Assembly (NCBI GenBank): GCA_030611385.1
Contig: JAUWPV010000003.1
Coordinates: forward strand, 1 to 64,000
Source: Bacillota bacterium
GTDB taxonomy: Bacteria; Bacillota; Dethiobacteria; DTU022
DNA: 64,000 bases
Reading direction: 5' to 3'
A program made the position numbers and the translations under genes. Positions within the stretch are counted from its first letter, which is position 1. Each line of letters begins with the position of its first letter. Positions 17,511 to 26,402 of the stretch are shown here, piece by piece. The notes beneath the pieces are model-generated. The model was given only the letters and a program-made list of their open reading frames with translations. It made no database searches and was not told where the DNA came from.

Positions 17511-18521
17511 ATGATTATTGAAGCTGCCGGAACTAAGAGTGATCGATACTGGCTTTCGGTGATTGTGATCGGGCGCAATGTAGGACGGCATCTGGCCGCG
17601 CTGTTTGCTTCACTGCCTTCGGGGACCGATATCGAATGGCTCTATGTCGATTCACAATCAGAAGATGACAGTGTCTCGGTAGCATTAAAACAGGGCGCGA
17701 AAGTATTTTTAGTAGACAAAGACTCGGTTTATGCACCCGGAACAGGCCGCTGTATCGGTACGGCCGAGGCTGCCGGGCGTTGGATCTTGTATCTGGATGG
17801 TGATATGGTTTTACGGAAAGAGTTTATCCCCTTCTTAAATCGATTGAGAGATGAAAGCGCTTTGCCCCCGAAAACAGCCGGGTTTATCGGACGCACTCGC
17901 AACCGTTATCTGGATAACAGCCACTCGGTAATTGCGGAACGAGATTATATTGTTCTCGCTCAGAAGGAAATGGGACCAGCAGAGGCCTGGGGTCGCCCGG
18001 CATTATATCACGGCGGGGCAGTGCTTTACCGTAGAGAGGCGGTGCTCAGCGCCGGCAGCTGGAACCCGGCCGTTTGCCAGTTGGAAGAAATTGATCTTTA
18101 CAGCCGTATTCGTGCGCAAAGAGGTGTCCTGAGAGCAGTTGACCTACCCATGGCTGACCACTATACGCCACATCTAAGCAGTTGGGAACGGTTGAAGCTG
18201 AACTTTTTACCGCAGTGGCAGGGTAAAAGGCTTTACGGAGCCGGACAGGTCGTGACAGCCCGCTTTAAAGAAGGCGGATTGGCACAATTTATACGCATCT
18301 ATCCCTATCCATTTATAGTTTTCGCCGGTCTGATCACGGTGCCATTTCTCTATTATCTCTGGCCTCCTTTGCCACTGCTGGTTAACGGGGTAATTGTCCT
18401 ATGGTTGGGACTGACAAAAAAGTGGTATTTTTACCTGGTTTACCTGGGCAACCTGGGGCAGATTATGCGTGGCCTGGGCCGCTATAAACCCTTTGAACCG
18501 CAATACAAACGAGTTGAATAA
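17511..18521 (+). CDS. GT2-family glycosyltransferase with C-terminal membrane segments
   Basis: A 336-residue GT-A protein: LSVIVIGRNVGRHLAALFAS, YVDSQSEDDS, LYLDGDMVL as the DxD motif (about residue 95), and LEEIDLYSRI as the acidic acceptor-side motif. Two or three hydrophobic segments near residues 255-315 (IVFAGLITVPFLYYLW and following) suggest membrane anchoring, as in ExoA-like enzymes. Its ATG immediately follows the previous stop. It is expected to extend the lipid-linked glycan; donor and acceptor unknown. Confidence 0.85.
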   Translation: MIIEAAGTKSDRYWLSVIVIGRNVGRHLAALFASLPSGTDIEWLYVDSQSEDDSVSVALKQGAKVFLVDKDSVYAPGTGRCIGTAEAAGRWILYLDGDMVLRKEFIPFLNRLRDESALPPKTAGFIGRTRNRYLDNSHSVIAERDYIVLAQKEMGPAEAWGRPALYHGGAVLYRREAVLSAGSWNPAVCQLEEIDLYSRIRAQRGVLRAVDLPMADHYTPHLSSWERLKLNFLPQWQGKRLYGAGQVVTARFKEGGLAQFIRIYPYPFIVFAGLITVPFLYYLWPPLPLLVNGVIVLWLGLTKKWYFYLVYLGNLGQIMRGLGRYKPFEPQYKRVE

Positions 18522-18598
18522 GTGTATAATGAGGCAGGAAAAACGCTGATCGCTAAAGAAGTCTGAACATACTAATATTTGAACCAACAGAGAGGGTT

Positions 18599-19999
18599 AT
18601 GATGGTGGTTGAAAGAAATGGCGGAGGCGTAAAGCCAGCCGGTATTCCAAAGTGGTTGGTCGTTGCTGTGGATATATCCCTGGCCAACCTGGGGCTTTAC
18701 TGCGGTTTTATCCTGGTTGCGGGTGAACTGCAGGGCTTTCAGATCGGGCCGCTGTTTATTTTGCTTCCATCGATGGCACTGGTAACAGTGCTGCTTTTCA
18801 ATAGCCTCGGATTGTACTCCCGTCAGCGCAGCGGGTTTATGCCGATTGTGCGTTCAATGATCACCGGCGTGATTGGACTTACCCTGTTCAGTATTCTTTT
18901 TGCCTTCTGGACCAGGGCTTTTATGCTTCAGCGTGGTATCTTTCTGGCAGCACCACTGTTTCAACTGTTGTTGCTGCTCGGCTGGCGTATGCTTTACTGG
19001 CGCCTGGAGCTGTGGATTCACGGCCAAAAAAAACTGTTGGTGATCGGCAACCGCTATGAAACAGAGCAAACTCTGGAAAAGATTATGCACCTGCCGCAGG
19101 GCTTATTTGAAGTAATCCATGTTTTAGCACCGGAGAAGTTTGATCAGCTCACAGATTGGTTGCCACAGGCTGACACCGTAATGATTACCGGTTCACTCGA
19201 TCTGGAACGAAAAAACCGAGTGATCAGGGACAGCTTCGACCGGAATATTGAAGTCTTTATTATTCCAGATCTCTATGAAATTATCCTGACCAGGGCGGCA
19301 ATGACCCAGATTCTCGATACGCCGGTGATCGAATGTCACGATGTGCAGTTAACTTTTCTGCAGTTATTTACAAAAAGAATATTTGACCTTACCTTTGTCT
19401 TGATTATGGCTTTGCCGGCCCTGCCGCTTTTCTTGCTGGCCGGTCTGGCGATTCGTTTTTCTTCACCCGGTCCGATTGTTTACGCCCAGGAAAGGGTTGG
19501 ACTGCGCGGCCGTATATTTACCCTCTATAAATTACGGACGATGATTGTTGAAGCTGAAGAAGAAAGCGGTCCGGTATTTTCAACCGAAGAAGATGACCGG
19601 GTTACTCCGGTGGGGCGTTTCCTGCGTGCTGCCAGGCTTGACGAACTGCCACAGCTCTACAATGTGCTGCGCGGAGATTTGAGCATTGTCGGTCCGCGCC
19701 CGGAAAGGCCCTATTTTGTCGAGATATTTCAGCAGGCGATGCCTGAATACAAACTGCGGCACCTGGTTAAACCGGGTATTACTGGCATGGCCCAGGTAGC
19801 TGGCCACTACTCTACCAATACACATGACAAACTGCGTTACGACCTCTATTACCTTTCTGACTATTCGTTTTTTATGGATTTGAAGGTTTTACTGCTGACG
19901 ATTCCGGCCCTGTTTAATAGTGAGGCGGCAAGAGGCGTGAAGAAAGAGCTGGTTGAGGGAGATGACCCATCAATCCGGCCAGGAGGTTGTAATGGCTGA
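18599..19999 (+). CDS. Undecaprenyl-phosphate sugar-phosphate transferase (polyprenyl glycosylphosphotransferase)
   Basis: A 466-residue initiating transferase of the WbaP/EpsE class. Four N-terminal membrane segments lie within about residues 20-140, then a Rossmann-like middle domain. The catalytic C-terminal bacterial sugar-transferase domain (about 255-455) begins with KRIFDLTFVLIMALP and carries YAQERVGLRGRIFTLYKLRTM, RLDELPQLYNVLRGDLSIVGP and KPGITGMAQVAG. It moves a sugar 1-phosphate from a UDP-sugar to undecaprenyl phosphate, the first committed step of the repeat unit. The first ATG (18599) is used; 18602 is equally possible. Confidence 0.93.
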   Translation: MMVVERNGGGVKPAGIPKWLVVAVDISLANLGLYCGFILVAGELQGFQIGPLFILLPSMALVTVLLFNSLGLYSRQRSGFMPIVRSMITGVIGLTLFSILFAFWTRAFMLQRGIFLAAPLFQLLLLLGWRMLYWRLELWIHGQKKLLVIGNRYETEQTLEKIMHLPQGLFEVIHVLAPEKFDQLTDWLPQADTVMITGSLDLERKNRVIRDSFDRNIEVFIIPDLYEIILTRAAMTQILDTPVIECHDVQLTFLQLFTKRIFDLTFVLIMALPALPLFLLAGLAIRFSSPGPIVYAQERVGLRGRIFTLYKLRTMIVEAEEESGPVFSTEEDDRVTPVGRFLRAARLDELPQLYNVLRGDLSIVGPRPERPYFVEIFQQAMPEYKLRHLVKPGITGMAQVAGHYSTNTHDKLRYDLYYLSDYSFFMDLKVLLLTIPALFNSEAARGVKKELVEGDDPSIRPGGCNG

Positions 20000-21269
20000 A
20001 ATTCTGATTTTAGGTGGTGGAATAGCCGGTATATCGGCTGCCTGGCATGCCCGCAGAGCGGGGCGGGAAGCGGTTATATTTGAGGCGAAAGAGCGCTGGG
20101 GCGGTTTGCTCGATCACTTTGAGCTTGGCGGTTTCCGCTTTGATAAGGCAGTTCACTTGGCCTTCGGCAGTAACGAAGAATATCGTAAAGTGCTGGAGAT
20201 GACCGAATATATTACTCACCGGTCTGAACCATATAACTACGAGCAGGGCTGTTGGCTGAAACATCCGGTGCAGAACAATCTTTACCCACTACCGGCGCAG
20301 GAAAAAGTTGAAGCAATTAAAAGCTTTATCGGGCGCCCTGATCAGAAGGCAGACGTCGATTACCGGCAGTGGCTGATTCACCAATTCGGCGAAGTGATTG
20401 CCGGCCGTTTTCCGGCCCGTTATACAGAAAAATATTGGACTGTTCCGGCTGAAAATCTGAGCACAGAGTGGATTGGCAACCGTCTTTACAGGCCAACTCT
20501 TGATGAGGTGCTTTTGGGTGCGATGACCGACCAGACGCCTTTAACCTACTACCTGCCGGAGATGTTTTATCCCCGGCAGGGCGGGTTCCGTACTTTTCTT
20601 GAACCGCTTGTTGAAGGGCTTGATCTGCGTACCGGCAAAGAGGCCGTCTGGATTGATCCGCATAAAAAATATGTTGAATGCAGTGACGGTTCAAGAGAGT
20701 ATTATCAGCACCTGGTCAGCAGTGTGCCCTTGCCTGAATTGATTGGCATGCTCGAAAGAACGCCGCCAGTGGTAAAAGAGACTGCCGCCACCCTATGGGC
20801 TACATCTATTGCCCTGGTTTCACTTGGTTTTAAGACCCCCCAGGCGGGAAAACATCTCTGGTTTTATATCTATGACCGCGATATTCTACCGTCACGGGTT
20901 CATGCGCCCTATCTGAAATCACCGGACAATGTTCCGCCCGGTTTTAGCTCGCTGCAATTTGAGATTTATTATTCGCGGAATAAACCACTCAACCTTACAC
21001 CGGAAGAACTGGTAGAGCATGTGATCACGGCGGCCGAAAAAATGAAGCTGGTTTTACGCAGCGATATTGTTGTTACCGACTACCGCACCCTGCCTTACGG
21101 CAATGTTGTTTTTGATCAGGGGATGGTAAAAAGACGCGAATTTGTCCTTGATCACGTCAGGCAGTGTGGTCTTATACCGGTGGGTCGGTTTGGGGAGTGG
21201 GATTACCATTGGGCAGAACAGAGTTTTCTTAGCGGGGGGAAAATCGAGACTTTACCCGGCATGGTATAA
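19992..21269 (+). CDS. FAD-dependent oxidoreductase, UDP-galactopyranose-mutase/protoporphyrinogen-oxidase-like
   Basis: A 425-residue flavoprotein with an N-terminal FAD motif (ILGGGIAGISAAWHARRAG), then FEAKERWGGLLDHFELGGFRFD. The layout is shared by UDP-galactopyranose mutase-like and amine-oxidase-like enzymes often found in glycan clusters. The ATG at 19992 follows AGGAGG and overlaps the previous stop by 8 bases, so it is translationally coupled to the initiating transferase. A role in sugar ring contraction or oxidation is plausible, but I cannot confirm mutase residues. Confidence 0.75.
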   Translation: MAEILILGGGIAGISAAWHARRAGREAVIFEAKERWGGLLDHFELGGFRFDKAVHLAFGSNEEYRKVLEMTEYITHRSEPYNYEQGCWLKHPVQNNLYPLPAQEKVEAIKSFIGRPDQKADVDYRQWLIHQFGEVIAGRFPARYTEKYWTVPAENLSTEWIGNRLYRPTLDEVLLGAMTDQTPLTYYLPEMFYPRQGGFRTFLEPLVEGLDLRTGKEAVWIDPHKKYVECSDGSREYYQHLVSSVPLPELIGMLERTPPVVKETAATLWATSIALVSLGFKTPQAGKHLWFYIYDRDILPSRVHAPYLKSPDNVPPGFSSLQFEIYYSRNKPLNLTPEELVEHVITAAEKMKLVLRSDIVVTDYRTLPYGNVVFDQGMVKRREFVLDHVRQCGLIPVGRFGEWDYHWAEQSFLSGGKIETLPGMV

Positions 21270-21311
21270 TCTGGTTAGACGTCCGTTAGTTTTGTAAGGA
21301 GGCTTATAAAG

Positions 21312-22532
21312 GTGGACAAAGACCAGAATAAAGTTACCGCTACAAACAAATCAGGTCTGACACCGGAAGATCACCTGACGGAAGATCAGGTTAGATCCGG
21401 CAGTTCAAAAAAAGTTATACTGATCGCTGCCGGGGTGTTGGTTTTACTGCTTTTAGCAGCCGGTACTTATGTCCTGGCCTTCTACAATCAGATCCAGGAA
21501 CCACAGCGCATGCTGCTTGAAGAGGTTATATTTGAAGAAGAATATGCGATCAGTGAAGTTTTCCCCGGCCATATAGTCAATATTGGGTTGATGGGTTTCG
21601 ACCGCGGTTGGAATCGTGAAAATATGGGAGAAGATCTGTTCCGCCCGGATATGCTGGCGGTATTATCGACAAATTTTGATACAAATCAGATCTCGGTGGT
21701 GCGCATACCGCGTGATTCATACGTGCCAATTCATGGTATGGGTGGGATACATGATAAGATCAACCACTCTTTCTATTACGGCTACCAATTTGGTAAAGGC
21801 GAAGACAGCGATGCCGACGGCATCCGTTATACCCTGCAGACCGTCAGCAACGCCTTGGGCGGTATCCCACTGCATTATTATATTTCGGTCGACATGTATT
21901 CGATTATTGAGCTGGTTGATGCCCTGGGCGGAGTTTATTACGAGGTAGAGGAAACAATTTATGATGAGTACTGGAACGTCGGTGCGGTGCTGGTGCCGGA
22001 AGGGCCCCAGGTAATGGACGGGAAAACCTTTTTACGGTATCTGCAGTACCGCGAAGATAAGACAAACCAGGATATTGGTCGTATCGACCGGCAGATGAAT
22101 TTGCTTAAGGAAACCTTTTACTATTTAAGGGAACAGGGCCGGATAACCGATATACCGGCCACTTACCGGATTTATAAAGATTATGTCGAAACCGACCTTT
22201 CCTACAAGCAGATTGCTGCGCTGGCCTATTACGCGCGTGATCTCAATGTTTCTGATAGCAACCTGCACTTTTACACTGTACCTGGTGGAGGCCAGATGAA
22301 AGATGGCATCTGGTACCAGGTTATTAACGAGAACGAGCGGGTCCGTATAATTAAAGAGGTCTTTGGGATCGATGCCGAGCCCTGGCCGTCGCTAGTGCTC
22401 GAGGATAGCCCTGAGTATCTGGAAGAGCAGGAAAGACTGAGGCTCGAGGAAGAACTCGCAGAGAGCGAGCAACCGGAAGAACTTCTGGAAACAGACGAGC
22501 AGCACGATGAAGAGAATCCGGAAGAGGAATAA
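21312..22532 (+). CDS. LytR-CpsA-Psr (LCP) family glycopolymer ligase, copy 1
   Basis: A 406-residue type II membrane protein: a cytoplasmic N-terminus, one membrane segment (about residues 36-57), then an extracellular LCP domain. LCP motifs are visible: RPDMLAVLS with the Asp, RIPRDSYVPI with the conserved Arg-Asp, and KINHSFYYG. A very acidic tail (about the last 35 residues, many Glu) is unusual. LCP proteins transfer undecaprenyl-linked polymers to peptidoglycan, so the polysaccharide of this locus is probably wall-bound. The GTG start at 21312 follows AAGGAGG. A second LCP gene comes 38 bases later. Confidence 0.9.
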   Translation: MDKDQNKVTATNKSGLTPEDHLTEDQVRSGSSKKVILIAAGVLVLLLLAAGTYVLAFYNQIQEPQRMLLEEVIFEEEYAISEVFPGHIVNIGLMGFDRGWNRENMGEDLFRPDMLAVLSTNFDTNQISVVRIPRDSYVPIHGMGGIHDKINHSFYYGYQFGKGEDSDADGIRYTLQTVSNALGGIPLHYYISVDMYSIIELVDALGGVYYEVEETIYDEYWNVGAVLVPEGPQVMDGKTFLRYLQYREDKTNQDIGRIDRQMNLLKETFYYLREQGRITDIPATYRIYKDYVETDLSYKQIAALAYYARDLNVSDSNLHFYTVPGGGQMKDGIWYQVINENERVRIIKEVFGIDAEPWPSLVLEDSPEYLEEQERLRLEEELAESEQPEELLETDEQHDEENPEEE

Positions 22533-22570
22533 GATCCGGAAACTTACGTGGAAAGCGGGTAAATAAAGGG

Positions 22571-23545
22571 ATGAAGAATTTGCCTCAGAAGGCCAGGTTG
22601 TATGTTTCACTGGGGGTCATCTACTCGATTATCCTGGTCTCTTTGTCAATTATATTTTACGGGGTTTATCAGGTTTATTACGCCCCGGCATCCCTCTTCA
22701 GGCAGGATTTCAGCGGACCTGATGGGGTAGAAGAGTATTTTGAAGAAAAAGTGGTCAATGTGGTCGTGCTCGGCCTGCATAACCGCAATGAAGACAATAC
22801 TTTTGGAGAGATCTACTATGTCGATACGATTCTGGTTGTATCGATTAATTTCGACCAAAATTCCCTGGCACTTTTAGCGATACCGCGTGATTCATATGTC
22901 CCGATCGCTCACAGCGAGGAAAATGACCGGATCCGCCAGTCTTACAGTTACGGTTATGCACAGAGCAGCGCTGATCGGCATGACGACGGCCTGCGTTTTG
23001 CCATCGATACGGTCAGCCTGCTGCTGGACGGAGTCGATCTGCACCACTATATTGCCATGGATATTCAGGGACTGAAGCAGCTGATCGATTCGCTTGGAGG
23101 AGTCTACTACACGGTGGAAAAACCGATGATCGGTTACACGGCGCAGGAATCGCTGGAAGCCGGCCCCCAGCTACTCGACGGCCAGGGTTATCTGAATTAT
23201 TTAACCTATCGCGAGCCCGACGCCCGGGATGACCTGAACCGGATGAAGCGCCAGAAAGCGCTGCTGCTGGCCACATTCGACTACTATCAGAAGATGGGCT
23301 TATTTAACTATATTATTCCCACCTATACCGCTTACCGCGAGCATGTTCATACCGATCTCAACTTTAACCAGGTTGCCGCACTGGCTCTTTTTGCCTCAGA
23401 ACGGCTGGAAGCAGATGCCATTTTCGATTATTCCCTGCAGGGCGAATACTTCACTACCGATGGTGGAAAAAGTTATCTTCTCAAAATTGACGAAAAAATC
23501 AAGAACGAACTCCTTAATATGTTGACAGGGGGACGGGGTACTTGA
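22571..23545 (+). CDS. LytR-CpsA-Psr (LCP) family glycopolymer ligase, copy 2
   Basis: A 324-residue LCP protein with an N-terminal membrane segment (about residues 12-35) and an extracellular domain containing VDTILVVSINFD, AIPRDSYVPI and DRIRQSYSYG. The usual KIN motif of copy 1 is RIR here, so lipid-phosphate contacts may differ. It resembles copy 1 across the whole catalytic domain, implying local duplication and divergence, but lacks the long acidic tail. Its stop overlaps the TTG start of the epimerase that follows. Confidence 0.88.
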   Translation: MKNLPQKARLYVSLGVIYSIILVSLSIIFYGVYQVYYAPASLFRQDFSGPDGVEEYFEEKVVNVVVLGLHNRNEDNTFGEIYYVDTILVVSINFDQNSLALLAIPRDSYVPIAHSEENDRIRQSYSYGYAQSSADRHDDGLRFAIDTVSLLLDGVDLHHYIAMDIQGLKQLIDSLGGVYYTVEKPMIGYTAQESLEAGPQLLDGQGYLNYLTYREPDARDDLNRMKRQKALLLATFDYYQKMGLFNYIIPTYTAYREHVHTDLNFNQVAALALFASERLEADAIFDYSLQGEYFTTDGGKSYLLKIDEKIKNELLNMLTGGRGT

Positions 23546-24510
23546 CACAAAATCAAGCTCTTAATGAAAAGAAAACCTGTCTGATTACCGGGGTTGCCGG
23601 TTTTATCGGTTCGCATTTGGCGCGCCGGCTACTGGCTGAAGGCTGCCAGGTTATCGGTATCGACTGCTTCACCGATTACTACGACGGGTGTATTAAGGAG
23701 AAAAATATCAATGATCTGTTAGAACAAGCTAGATTTACCCTGATCCGGCGCGATATTGTTGATCTTGAAGACAGTTGGTTTGAAGGGGTTCAGTGGGTTT
23801 TTCACCAGGCGGCTCAGGCCGGTGTACGGGCGAGTTGGGGCGATCAATTTGCCCACTACACTCACCATAATGTCTTAGGCACACAGCGCTTACTGGAATG
23901 GGCTCGTCACAGCGGAATAGAGCGATTTATTTATGCTTCTTCATCTTCTGTCTACGGTGCCAGCGGAAAACTGCCGATGCATGAAGATGACCTGCCGCGT
24001 CCGCTGTCACCATACGGCGTTACTAAGCTGGCTGCTGAACATCTCTGCAACCTTTATCATCAGAATTTTGCTCTGCCGGCAACAAGTTTACGTTATTTTA
24101 CCGTTTATGGCCCGGGTCAACGACCCGATATGGCCTTTCATCGTTTTATCCGCGCTATTCTTAGAGATGAAGAACTGGTTATATACGGCAGCGGTGAACA
24201 GACCCGTGACTTTACATATATTGATGATATTGTCGAAGCAAATCTGTCTGCGGCAAGTGCACAGAATGCCCTGGGACGGGTCTATAATATCGGTGGGGGC
24301 AGCCGGATTTCGGTGAACGGTGTGCTGGAAATTCTCAGCCGGCTGGCCGAAAAAGCGATTGCGGTCAGGCACGAACCGGTGCAGGCCGGTGATCCGCCAC
24401 ATACCTATGCTGACACGACGAGGGCTGAAAACGAACTTAACTATCAACCACGAACCACACTCGAAAAAGGCCTAGAAATCATGTTCAACAATTTTCTAGA
24501 AATCCGGTAA
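23542..24510 (+). CDS. NAD-dependent UDP-sugar 4-epimerase (GalE/UDP-glucuronate epimerase-like)
   Basis: A 322-residue extended SDR: TGVAGFIGSHLARRLL, DCFTDYYD after beta-2, HQAAQAGVRASWG, SSSSVYG and the catalytic YGVTKLAAEHLC. The AGVRxSW segment is typical of the UDP-glucuronate 4-epimerase and related group, which fits a UDP-glucuronate supply from ugd. The TTG start at 23542 overlaps the LCP stop codon by 4 bases. It is the last plus-strand gene of the polysaccharide locus. Exact substrate is inferred only. Confidence 0.85.
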   Translation: MTQNQALNEKKTCLITGVAGFIGSHLARRLLAEGCQVIGIDCFTDYYDGCIKEKNINDLLEQARFTLIRRDIVDLEDSWFEGVQWVFHQAAQAGVRASWGDQFAHYTHHNVLGTQRLLEWARHSGIERFIYASSSSVYGASGKLPMHEDDLPRPLSPYGVTKLAAEHLCNLYHQNFALPATSLRYFTVYGPGQRPDMAFHRFIRAILRDEELVIYGSGEQTRDFTYIDDIVEANLSAASAQNALGRVYNIGGGSRISVNGVLEILSRLAEKAIAVRHEPVQAGDPPHTYADTTRAENELNYQPRTTLEKGLEIMFNNFLEIR

Positions 24511-24543
24511 TGTTAAGCTGGGTAACTGCAGCTTGGCAGTCGG

Positions 24544-25320
24544 TTAGCCAGCGCCAAGATATCGGTGTTTGCGGGTGATATAGAGGACCAGAATAGCGCC
24601 GCATAAAGCAGTCAGCACTATAATAAGGTTGAATTGGATGGGCAGGATCGCCCGGGTGGAGCCCAGAATCAGGCCGGCCAGAAGGAAAGATATTGCCGTC
24701 TGATAACGGCGGTAGAGGGCGGAAAGAAGCCGGGCCAGGCCAAAAAGGCCGACGATGAATCCGGCAGAGAGAAAAGCGAGCTTGATCCACTGCCAGTGAC
24801 TGATGGCATAGATAGCATCATCATAGAGATTCATAATAATCAGCACGGAACCGCCGGAAACACCCGGTAAGAGCATGGCGGCGCTGGCCAGAGTACCCCC
24901 GAGGAAGAAGTGAAATGGTCCACCGGGAGGCAGGACCGTGAAAGTGTAGGTCGGTTCACAGATAATAAACCAGGTAACCATGAAACCGGTGGCACCGAGA
25001 GCCAGCGGCCCGGGTTGAATCAACTGGCGTCCGCGTCGGTAGTTGATAACCATTGGAACGGAGGCCAGGAGCATACCCAGTAAAAAGGCCATGACCAACG
25101 TGTTGTAGCGTTCCAACAGGTAGCTGATGGCATATACGCCGGTGAGAGCTCCGGCTGCCGCACCGGCCAGCATTGGCAGGTACGGTTTAAGGCGCAGGCT
25201 GGCCAGATCATCGAGAAATTTGCGATAAAAGCCGAGAATTAAAATAACTGTCCCAGCGCTCAAACCGGGCAGAATTACGGCAAATCCGATAAATACTCCC
25301 TGCAGAATTTTTAGAAACAC
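24544..25320 (-). CDS. DUF368 membrane protein (PopT-type polyprenyl-phosphate transporter)
   Basis: A 258-residue hydrophobic protein with about eight membrane segments. DUF368 hallmarks are GFAVILPGLSAGTVILILGFY near the N-terminus and the second inverted-repeat copy MLLPGVSGGSVLIIMNLYD. The GTG start at 25320 follows AAGGAG on the minus strand. DUF368 proteins are reported to return undecaprenyl phosphate to the inner leaflet. Placement directly after a polysaccharide locus that spends this lipid fits that role, though it is convergent with the locus rather than part of its operon. Confidence 0.88.
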   Translation of the reverse strand: MFLKILQGVFIGFAVILPGLSAGTVILILGFYRKFLDDLASLRLKPYLPMLAGAAAGALTGVYAISYLLERYNTLVMAFLLGMLLASVPMVINYRRGRQLIQPGPLALGATGFMVTWFIICEPTYTFTVLPPGGPFHFFLGGTLASAAMLLPGVSGGSVLIIMNLYDDAIYAISHWQWIKLAFLSAGFIVGLFGLARLLSALYRRYQTAISFLLAGLILGSTRAILPIQFNLIIVLTALCGAILVLYITRKHRYLGAG

Positions 25321-25452
25321 AGCGGCTCCTTTTTAATCGTGACTGCTTTATTTTCGACATGCCGAGGTGGACTTCCTTTATCACAGTAATATTTTTTATA
25401 GGCGAGGCGTATTTATGATTTAGAAAGTGATATCATATAAAGGGTAGGTGAA

Positions 25453-25992
25453 TTGACAATAACAATTGCACTGAAAACAGTGGTGTGCGACAGTGAGATA
25501 AAAGAAATTGGTGTGATTGCCGATACTCATATTCCAACCAGGGCTCTCCATATGCCTCGGCGTCTTATCGAACTTCTAGCCGGAGTACAGCTGATACTCC
25601 ATGCCGGAGATCTGGTTGATGAAAAGGTTCTTGAAGAACTGCAGGCAATCGCTCCGGTGGAAGCCGTGGCTGGTAATATGGATCCCATGAATCTGAAAAA
25701 AAGCCTGGGGAGAATGAAGCTGATTAAGTTAGGCCCGGTAGCCATCGGCTTGCTACACGGGGATAGTAGTGGTCACAATATCAGTTTTGACAGAATCAGC
25801 GAGCTTTTTTATCCTGCACAGCTCCAGGCAGTTGTTTTCGGTCACCTGCACGAACCGATGGTTAAAGTAAACGCTGGAATTCTATATTTTAACCCGGGGT
25901 CAGCTACGGACCCCCGGAGAGCGTCGAAACCGTCATGCGGCCGTCTGCTGATCAGCGGTTCTCAGATCAGCGGCGAAATACTATACCTTTAA
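25453..25992 (+). CDS. YfcE/MJ0936-type metallophosphodiesterase
   Basis: A 179-residue calcineurin-like phosphoesterase. Metal-binding motifs are IADTHIP (Asp-x-His), HAGDLVD, AVAGNMD, LLHGDSSG and FGHLHEP, in the right order. The substrate in the family is uncertain; phosphodiester model compounds are cleaved. The TTG start at 25453 follows GGGTAGGTG; an ATG within 50 residues would cut off the first motif. It is followed 19 bases later by the small CQLGCF gene, probably in one transcript. Confidence 0.87.
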   Translation: MTITIALKTVVCDSEIKEIGVIADTHIPTRALHMPRRLIELLAGVQLILHAGDLVDEKVLEELQAIAPVEAVAGNMDPMNLKKSLGRMKLIKLGPVAIGLLHGDSSGHNISFDRISELFYPAQLQAVVFGHLHEPMVKVNAGILYFNPGSATDPRRASKPSCGRLLISGSQISGEILYL

Positions 25993-26011
25993 AGGGTGAG
26001 GAGATTTAAAC

Positions 26012-26194
26012 ATGGATCGGGAAAAACAGAAAGAACTTAAAGAACGCATATTATTCGAGGCTGAAAATCTTAAGTTGCCCTGTCATAAAGCATTTGACAT
26101 CGCTTCAGAGGTCGATTGTCCGTTAACTGAGGTCGGTAAAAGCTGTAATGAAGCAGGGATAAAGGTAGTCGGCTGCCAGTTGGGTTGTTTTTAA
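26012..26194 (+). CDS. Small conserved-looking protein with CQLGCF C-terminus
   Basis: A 60-residue protein, with an ATG after GAGGAG. It is charged and helical at the N-terminus, with a short helix-turn-helix-like stretch (CHKAFDIASEVDCPLTEVGKSCNEAGIKV) and ends in VVGCQLGCF. Four of its five cysteines could form a metal or redox site. The strong start and tidy C-terminal Cys motif suggest a real gene. I recall similar CQLGCF-ending small proteins in anaerobes but know no function. It sits between the phosphodiesterase gene and groESL. Confidence 0.75.
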   Translation: MDREKQKELKERILFEAENLKLPCHKAFDIASEVDCPLTEVGKSCNEAGIKVVGCQLGCF

Positions 26195-26262
26195 AAAGCA
26201 ATAGCTAGATAATCTGAGATAATTAAAGAATAAGTAAGAAACAGCAAGATAATTGGCTATAT

Positions 26263-26298
26263 ACACGATGGCAGGCTGTAAACGGTCTGCCATCGTGT
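26263..26298 (+). terminator. Hairpin, probable terminator before groESL
   Basis: A 12-base perfect stem, ACACGATGGCAG pairing with CTGCCATCGTGT, closes a loop of about 12 bases. Only a short T-run follows, so termination may be partial. It separates the CQLGCF gene from the groESL promoter. Confidence 0.6.
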
Positions 26299-26315
26299 TT
26301 GCCCGGCTAACTACT

Positions 26316-26344
26316 TTGCAGTATCATGATAAAGACGTTATTAG
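26316..26344 (+). promoter_or_regulatory. Candidate sigma-A promoter for groESL
   Basis: TTGCAG (26316-26321), a 17-base spacer, and TATTAG (26339-26344), the -10 touching the left arm of the CIRCE element. Repressor bound at CIRCE would cover this promoter. Confidence 0.5.
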
Positions 26345-26367
26345 CACTCACTGAACGAGAGTGCTGC
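26341..26367 (+). promoter_or_regulatory. CIRCE operator (HrcA site) upstream of groESL
   Basis: The left arm TTAGCACTC is perfect, the spacer is the standard 9 bases, and the right arm GAGTGCTGC matches 7 of 9 consensus bases (GAGTGCTAA). It lies about 35 bases before groES. HrcA binding here would repress groESL until heat or protein stress. Confidence 0.85.
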
Positions 26368-26402
26368 TAATAAAAGAATAAATCTATAAGGAGGCAGGTC
26401 GT

